64,000 bases of DNA from Streptomyces sp. MMG1121. Its GTDB lineage: Bacteria; Actinomycetota; Actinomycetes; Streptomycetales; Streptomycetaceae. This document shows positions 59,340-64,000 of this stretch, in pieces. The position numbers and the translations under genes are program-made. Location: the NCBI RefSeq assembly GCF_001280015.1, contig NZ_LGDV01000118.1, positions 1-64,000 on the forward strand, in the 5' to 3' direction. Numbering within the stretch: position 1 is the stretch's first letter; every line of letters starts with the position of its first letter. The notes under the pieces are model-generated. The model saw nothing but the letters and a program-made list of their open reading frames with translations. It searched no databases and was not told where the DNA came from.

Positions 59340-60095
59340 TCAGTGGGCCACGGCGCGTGCCATGGACCCGCGGTGCGGCTGCATCGGAACCCCGCGTGCG
59401 GGTTCCGGCGCGGTCCTGACGCCGGCCGTGCCCTGCCGTGCGGTGACAGCGGGTCCGCGGCGCGGCTGTGCGGCCGCACCGTTCTGCACGTCCATCACGG
59501 CGTGCGCGACGAGCCCGCCCATCGGGTCGTGCCGGATCAAGTCCCGCAGCCGGGATCGGGACGAGCGCCCCTCGTTCCCCGGATACAGGTGCTTGCCGAG
59601 TCCGACGGCGTGCGCCAGGGCGGCGAGCGCCGCGGTCCGCGGGTCCGGCGGTACGCCGGTGCGGATCGCGGAATCCAGCCGGCCTCGGATCTCCCGGCTG
59701 ATGGCGGTGTCCGTCGCCTGGTAACGCGTCGTCGGCAGCACCCCGCACATCTGTCCCGGTACGGCGGCGACCATGCCGCACCGCTCCAGATGCGAGAGAT
59801 ACGTCTGACGGAGCCCCAGCCGGGGCCCGCCGATCCAATGGACGGCACGCACCGGAGCGCCGCGCCTTCGCAGCAACTCCAATGCGCAGTCCAGAGTCGG
59901 ATCTCCTGTCGGCCGTGGCACCACCACGGCGATACGATCCCCGTCTGGGGCTATCCGTCCGGCCAGCGCCAGCTCCACTAGCTGTGCTCCGGCCAGACCG
60001 AGGTCGAGCGACTGCGGCTGTGCAGTGGTACCCGTGGCCGGGTCCAGTGCAAGCAACAGAAGCTCCTCCGGAATTGTTCTGCGGCTCCTGCCCAT
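59340..60095 (-). CDS. GPP34 (GOLPH3/Vps74-like) domain protein
   Basis: A 251-residue protein of the GPP34 family: IPEELLLLALDPATGTTAQP, LGLAGAQLVELALAGRIAPD and LRQTYLSHLERCGMVAAVPG are typical. Eukaryotic members bind phosphatidylinositol 4-phosphate at the Golgi; the bacterial proteins are common in actinobacteria but their role is unknown. The C-terminal 35 residues are an Arg/Pro/Ala tail without family similarity. It is divergent from the carboxypeptidase gene. Confidence 0.85.
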   Translation of the reverse strand: MGRSRRTIPEELLLLALDPATGTTAQPQSLDLGLAGAQLVELALAGRIAPDGDRIAVVVPRPTGDPTLDCALELLRRRGAPVRAVHWIGGPRLGLRQTYLSHLERCGMVAAVPGQMCGVLPTTRYQATDTAISREIRGRLDSAIRTGVPPDPRTAALAALAHAVGLGKHLYPGNEGRSSRSRLRDLIRHDPMGGLVAHAVMDVQNGAAAQPRRGPAVTARQGTAGVRTAPEPARGVPMQPHRGSMARAVAH

Positions 60096-60291
60096 CCATG
60101 CCTCCCCGCGTGGATGAATGACAGGGTGACCCCTCTCACATTGGTCTGTCGAGAGCGCGTGACCGGTTCGTAAGGGAACCGGTAGGTATGTCGTTCTCGT
60201 CTAGCCCAGGAGCCAAGTCCTCACACAGGACACTGGTACATGGTTCGGACAGGGCGCGCGAGTGGGCGTGCGGCGCATGGAGGAGGCATCG

Positions 60292-62793
60292 GTGGCGGGC
60301 GAGTCCCCCGACAGGTCGAAGCAGCGCGAGTCGTCGGCGGAACCGACGCCGGGGAGCGGGGATTCGGTTCCCGAGGCTCGCGATCCGCGCCTCGCGGTCT
60401 CCCGGGAAAAGGATTCCTCTGGCGGCGGCGGTGTGGATACGGCGACGAAGGTCCTGTCGGTGCGGGATGTCGCTGCCGCCAAGGCGGAGGAGTCTGCCGA
60501 CGCGAAGGTGACGGCTGCCGCCGAGGACCGGGAGACGACCGAGGAGGACGCCGCTCTGCGGGAGGCGGTGTCGGCTTGGGTCCGAGGTGCTGACGGGAAG
60601 ACGTCCGGGAAGCAGGCGGAACCGAAGCCGGAGACCGAGACGGAGTCTGAGACGGTCTCGGGCGCGGGCGAGAAGGAAGAGGCGGCTTCCGGGGCCGAGG
60701 CCGGCGCGGACGCGGACGCGAGCTCGGTTGCGGATGCGAAGGAAGGCACCGCCGCCGCGACGGAAGCCGAGGCGGACGTGAGCGACGAGGCGGGAGCCGA
60801 GGCCGACGCCGACGCTGCCGCTGAGGCGGACGCCGAGACGGGTGCCGGGGCCGAGGCCGAGGCTGAGGCGGACGCCGAGACGAGTGCCGGGGCCGAGGCT
60901 GAGGCTGAGGCTGAGGCGGACGCCGAGACGGGTGCCGGGACCGACGCCGATACGGGTGCCGGATCCGGGGCCGAGGCTGAGGCGGACGCCGACACGCGTG
61001 CCGAGGCCGACGCCGACGAGAAGGCCGACGGCGGCGCGGAAGCCGAAGCCAAGGAGGACGCCGAGGCAGGCGCGGACGAGAACACGGAGGGCAAGGCCGA
61101 CACAGCTGCCGAGGCCGACTCCGGCCCGGAAGCCAAGGCTGATGCGGACGCCGCCCCCGAGGCCGACGCCGACACCGACGCGGAAGCCGAAGCAGATGCG
61201 GGTGCCGAAGCTGATGCGAAGGCCGGGCGAGCCGGGTCCGGCGACGGCGGAGCCGAGGCGGCTGTCGATCAGCCGACCGCCGTCTTCAAGGCCGTACGCC
61301 CCAAGGTCGACCAGCCGACGACCATGCTCAAGCTGGGCGGCACTCCCAAGTCCCCCAAGGCCGCCGAGTCCGACTCCGAGCGCACCAGCAAGTTCGTCGC
61401 GCTGAAGCCCGACCTGCCCGGCCGCACGGAACCGAAGGACCCCACGTCCGACGTCACCACCGCCGTCCCCCAGGTCGGTCCCGAGCGCACCACCCAGCAG
61501 CCCCTGCCGCCCAGGCCCCCGTTGGACCTGCTGGCGGAGCTGACGAACACGCCGCCGCCCCCGGAGACCCCGGTCCGCACGATCGTGCGCCGGGTCAAGA
61601 TCTGGACCCCCCTGGTCCTGCTGCTGGCGGTCGTCTTCGTCGTCGTACAGGCGATGCGCCCGCTGCCGTCCCCCGCCCTCGCACTCACCGCGAAGGACAG
61701 CTACACCTTCGACGGCGGGGCGGTGAACCTGCCCTGGCCGGGCGAGGGCCAGGGCTGGATGGACGGCGACGGCATCGGCACGATGGGCCGCTTCGGCAAG
61801 CAGACGCCCGTGGCCATCGGCTCGGTCGCCAAGACCATGACGTCGTACATCATCCTCCGGGACCACCCGCTGAAGCCGGGCCAGGAAGGCCCGAAGATCA
61901 AGGTCGACAAGACGGCGGAGAAGGAGGGCGGCTACGACAAGAGCGGCGGCGAGTCCACCCTCAACACCGTCAAGGCCGGTGACTTCCTCACCGAGAAGCA
62001 GGCCCTGTCGGCCGTCATGATCCCCTCCGCGAACAACATCGCCCGGCTGCTGGCGCGCTGGGACGCGGGCTCGGAGGCGGCGTTCGTCAAGAAGATGAAC
62101 GCGACCGCCAAGGAGCTGGGGATGACGAACACGACGTACACCGACCCCTCGGGGCTGACGCCGTCCACCGTCTCCACCGCCGAGGACCAGGTGAAGCTCG
62201 GGCGCGCGGTCGTCAAGAACCCCGCCCTGGTCGCCATCACCAGCGCGGCCAGCTGGACCGACCCCTCCGGCCACAACTGGACCAACGTCAACACGCTGCC
62301 GTACCTCATCGGCGCCATCGGCATCAAGACCGGCAGCACCACCGCGGCCGGCGGCAATCTGCTCTTCGCCTCCCGCAAGACGGTCGGCGGGCAGACGGTG
62401 ACGGTCGTCGGCGCGATACTCGGCCAGCACAAGGGGCCGTCGATCCTCGACACGGTCAACGCCGTCAGCAAGACCGCGCTGCTCGCCGCACAGAACGCGC
62501 TGACCTCGGAGAAGATCCTGAAGAAGGGTGACGTGGTCGGCTACGTGGACGACCAGCTCGGCGGCCAGACCCCGATCGTCGTCACCAAGGACGTCACCGC
62601 GGTCGGCTGGTCCGGGCTGAAGGTGAAGCTGTCGTTCGCCTCCGACTCCGTCCCGCACACCGCGAAGGCGGGCACCCGCGTCGGGACGCTCACCGTGGGT
62701 GACGGTTCGGCCGGAGCGGTGAAGGTTCCGGTAGCCCTGCAGAAGGATCTGGCCGAGCCCGGTTTCGGCGCCAAGCTGACCCGTCTGAGCTGA
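60292..62793 (+). CDS. D-Ala-D-Ala carboxypeptidase with long acidic N-terminus
   Basis: An 833-residue S11 penicillin-binding protein. The catalytic domain (about 460-833) has SVAK (Ser511, Lys514), SAN (Ser579-Asn581) and KTG (Lys679), so it should trim the terminal D-Ala from peptidoglycan stems outside the membrane. Before it lie a single TM (about 436-455, LVLLLAVVFVVVQAM) and a cytoplasmic N-terminus of about 430 residues, with Ala/Glu/Asp/Gly low-complexity sequence at about 120-325. Classic DacA enzymes lack this part. GTG at 60292 is chosen because GGAGGAGG (60279-60286) sits five bases ahead; ATG 60277 is possible. Confidence 0.88.
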   Translation: MAGESPDRSKQRESSAEPTPGSGDSVPEARDPRLAVSREKDSSGGGGVDTATKVLSVRDVAAAKAEESADAKVTAAAEDRETTEEDAALREAVSAWVRGADGKTSGKQAEPKPETETESETVSGAGEKEEAASGAEAGADADASSVADAKEGTAAATEAEADVSDEAGAEADADAAAEADAETGAGAEAEAEADAETSAGAEAEAEAEADAETGAGTDADTGAGSGAEAEADADTRAEADADEKADGGAEAEAKEDAEAGADENTEGKADTAAEADSGPEAKADADAAPEADADTDAEAEADAGAEADAKAGRAGSGDGGAEAAVDQPTAVFKAVRPKVDQPTTMLKLGGTPKSPKAAESDSERTSKFVALKPDLPGRTEPKDPTSDVTTAVPQVGPERTTQQPLPPRPPLDLLAELTNTPPPPETPVRTIVRRVKIWTPLVLLLAVVFVVVQAMRPLPSPALALTAKDSYTFDGGAVNLPWPGEGQGWMDGDGIGTMGRFGKQTPVAIGSVAKTMTSYIILRDHPLKPGQEGPKIKVDKTAEKEGGYDKSGGESTLNTVKAGDFLTEKQALSAVMIPSANNIARLLARWDAGSEAAFVKKMNATAKELGMTNTTYTDPSGLTPSTVSTAEDQVKLGRAVVKNPALVAITSAASWTDPSGHNWTNVNTLPYLIGAIGIKTGSTTAAGGNLLFASRKTVGGQTVTVVGAILGQHKGPSILDTVNAVSKTALLAAQNALTSEKILKKGDVVGYVDDQLGGQTPIVVTKDVTAVGWSGLKVKLSFASDSVPHTAKAGTRVGTLTVGDGSAGAVKVPVALQKDLAEPGFGAKLTRLS

Positions 62794-62841
62794 CCCGCCC
62801 GGGCGGTCGCACCGCGCTGACGCACCCCCCTGCCCCACCCG

Positions 62842-62889
62842 CGCACCCCGTCGACGGAGCCCCACCCGGGAGCCCCGCGGCGGGGTGCG
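62842..62889 (+). terminator. Possible terminator of the carboxypeptidase gene
   Basis: CGCACCCCG / CGGGGTGCG, a perfect 9-bp stem with a 30-nt GC-rich inner region, about 50 bases past the stop. No T-run follows, so confidence is moderate. Confidence 0.45.
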
Positions 62890-63015
62890 TGCTAGCGTCA
62901 CGAATCGGGGCAGGTCGCCGGTCACGGGACGGGACGGCGAACTGGACGAGAAGCGGCCGGGAACTCCGAGGGACGCGGCCGAGAACAGAAGACGGGACAC
63001 GGGGAGTGCCTTCAG

Positions 63016-64000
63016 GTGGCCACAGCGGAGCCGACACGCGCCGACGACGCCGATCCGGGCCCGGGAACCGCCCCGGGGTCCGGCACGCGAATACGCCTGT
63101 CCACGGCTGATACGGCCGACAGGGCTGATACGGACAGGGCCGACACCGGTCGTACGACCACGACCACACCCGGCACCGGTCCGGCAGAGCCGCCGACCGG
63201 CAGACTCGCGCGCCTCCTCGTCGCCGCCGAGCCCCTGCGGCAGCGGCTGCTTCTGCATCCTGTGCTGTCCGTCACCGCGCTCGCGGGCGTCCTGCACATC
63301 ATCTGGTTCTTCACCTTCGCGAACAGCGGCGGCGATCTCGCGGCGCAGGACGCCTGGGCCGAGTTCGTCGGCCGGCACCCGGACTCGGCGTACAACCTCG
63401 CCTGGTACGGGGGCATGCACCCGGTGTCGTACAGCGTCGTGTCGCCGTATCTGATGGCCGTCCTCGGCGTCCGTACGACGATGATGATCGCCGGGACCGT
63501 GTCCGCGGGCCTGCTGACCCTGGTCCTGATCCGCAGCCGGGCGGTGAAGAACCCGCTGTGGGCCTCGCTCGCCGGGGTCCTCGCGCTGCTGGCCAACGCG
63601 GTGTCGGGCCGGGTGACCTTCGGGCTCGGCACGATGTTCGGGCTCGGCGCGGTCGCGGCCGTGTTCTGCTGGCCGCACCGGTGGCGGCACAAACGCTGGG
63701 CGAAGGCGCTGGTCGCCGCCCCGCTGGCCGGGCTGTCCACCATGGCCTCGCCCGTCTCGGGGCTGTTCGTGGGCCTCGTCGCGGTCGCGCTGTTCCTGCA
63801 GAAGCGGCGACCGGGCGCCTGGGCGCTGGGGATCGCGCCGGCGGCGGTGGTCGCCGCGTCGTACTTCCTCTTCCCGTTCTCCGGCACACAGCCGATGACG
63901 ATCGGCTCGGTGATACTGCCGCTGCTGTACGGCCTGCTGTGCCTGTTCCTGGTGCCGAAGCAGTGGGTGACCGTACGGCTGACGGCGGCCGTCTACAGCC
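63016..64000 (+). CDS. Polytopic membrane protein (partial, runs off the end)
   Basis: An open frame from GTG 63016 to the end of the window, 328 codons with no stop. About 65 residues of Thr/Asp/Arg-rich cytoplasmic sequence precede a series of TM helices (LSVTALAGVLHIIWFFTFAN, TTMMIAGTVSAGLLTLVLIR, LASLAGVLALLANAVSG and more). The loop after TM1 (DLAAQDAWAEFVGRHPDSAY) with acidic residues resembles GT-C-type membrane transferases, but this is only an impression. It is downstream of the carboxypeptidase on the same strand, so a cell-envelope role is reasonable. The C-terminus lies outside the window. Confidence 0.7.
   Translation, partial: MATAEPTRADDADPGPGTAPGSGTRIRLSTADTADRADTDRADTGRTTTTTPGTGPAEPPTGRLARLLVAAEPLRQRLLLHPVLSVTALAGVLHIIWFFTFANSGGDLAAQDAWAEFVGRHPDSAYNLAWYGGMHPVSYSVVSPYLMAVLGVRTTMMIAGTVSAGLLTLVLIRSRAVKNPLWASLAGVLALLANAVSGRVTFGLGTMFGLGAVAAVFCWPHRWRHKRWAKALVAAPLAGLSTMASPVSGLFVGLVAVALFLQKRRPGAWALGIAPAAVVAASYFLFPFSGTQPMTIGSVILPLLYGLLCLFLVPKQWVTVRLTAAVYS

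Overview
The window is high-GC actinobacterial DNA, almost certainly a Streptomyces chromosome. Evidence includes HrdD-type sigma-70, a DUF397 gene beside an Scr1-like XRE regulator, a GPP34 protein, many TetR/MarR/IclR/WYL regulators, GTG starts, and a rare TTA (bldA-type) codon in a pathway regulator.

Left flank (1-15,160), mostly conserved chromosome: fruR-fruK, two DHA2-type drug exporters, WYL, TetR, MarR and tandem-IclR regulators, hrdD with a textbook SigR promoter, a LigB-type dioxygenase and a secreted M6 metalloprotease. The order resembles, from memory, the S. coelicolor neighbourhood around hrdD, immediately before the CDA cluster.

Centre (15,165-46,730), a biosynthetic gene cluster. 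Sixteen genes run leftward with mostly overlapping start and stop codons from a LysW-type amino-group carrier protein (AmCP) at 45,197 to an acyl-CoA-dehydrogenase-like flavoenzyme at 15,165. The first half (LysW, LysX, a half-size DegT homologue, a DegT aminotransferase, LysY, a fused LysZ-LysK, and a two-subunit transketolase) matches the set known to make 2,6-diamino-5,7-dihydroxyheptanoate (DADH) on an AmCP in vazabitide/azinomycin-type pathways. The second half (ATP-grasp ligase, amidohydrolase, exporter, SDR-type protein, ABM protein, two giant PKS/NRPS proteins, flavoenzyme) should assemble a short reduced polyketide and cyclise it with cysteine. Read by domain: KSQ-AT-ACP loading (propionyl from methylmalonyl-CoA), KS-AT-DH-ER-KR-ACP (methylmalonyl, fully reduced), a module with damaged KS and AT that probably only passes the chain on, then Cy-A(Cys)-PCP-TE. 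The simplest prediction is a 2-(pentan-2-yl)-thiazoline-4-carboxylate that the ATP-grasp enzyme may join to the AmCP-derived amino acid. I know of no described cluster with this combination. A LuxR-type regulator with an in-frame TTA codon and a 51-residue putative secreted peptide sit at the upstream edge.

Right of the cluster (46,731-53,150) is a patchy accessory zone: tRNA-Arg(CCU), a partial copy of its 3' end about 1.07 kb away flanking a Uma2-type gene, two membrane-anchored extracellular proteins, a truncated SpoIIE/HATPase gene, a pair of diverged dispersed repeats, DoxX and DUF4142 genes.

Right flank (53,150-64,000), conserved chromosome again: ricin-lectin-like secreted protein, slipin overlapping an MFS gene tail-to-tail through a hexanucleotide repeat, ArsR-like regulator, glutathione peroxidase, DUF397/XRE pair, GPP34 protein, a D-Ala-D-Ala carboxypeptidase with a long acidic N-terminus, and the start of a polytopic membrane protein cut by the window end.
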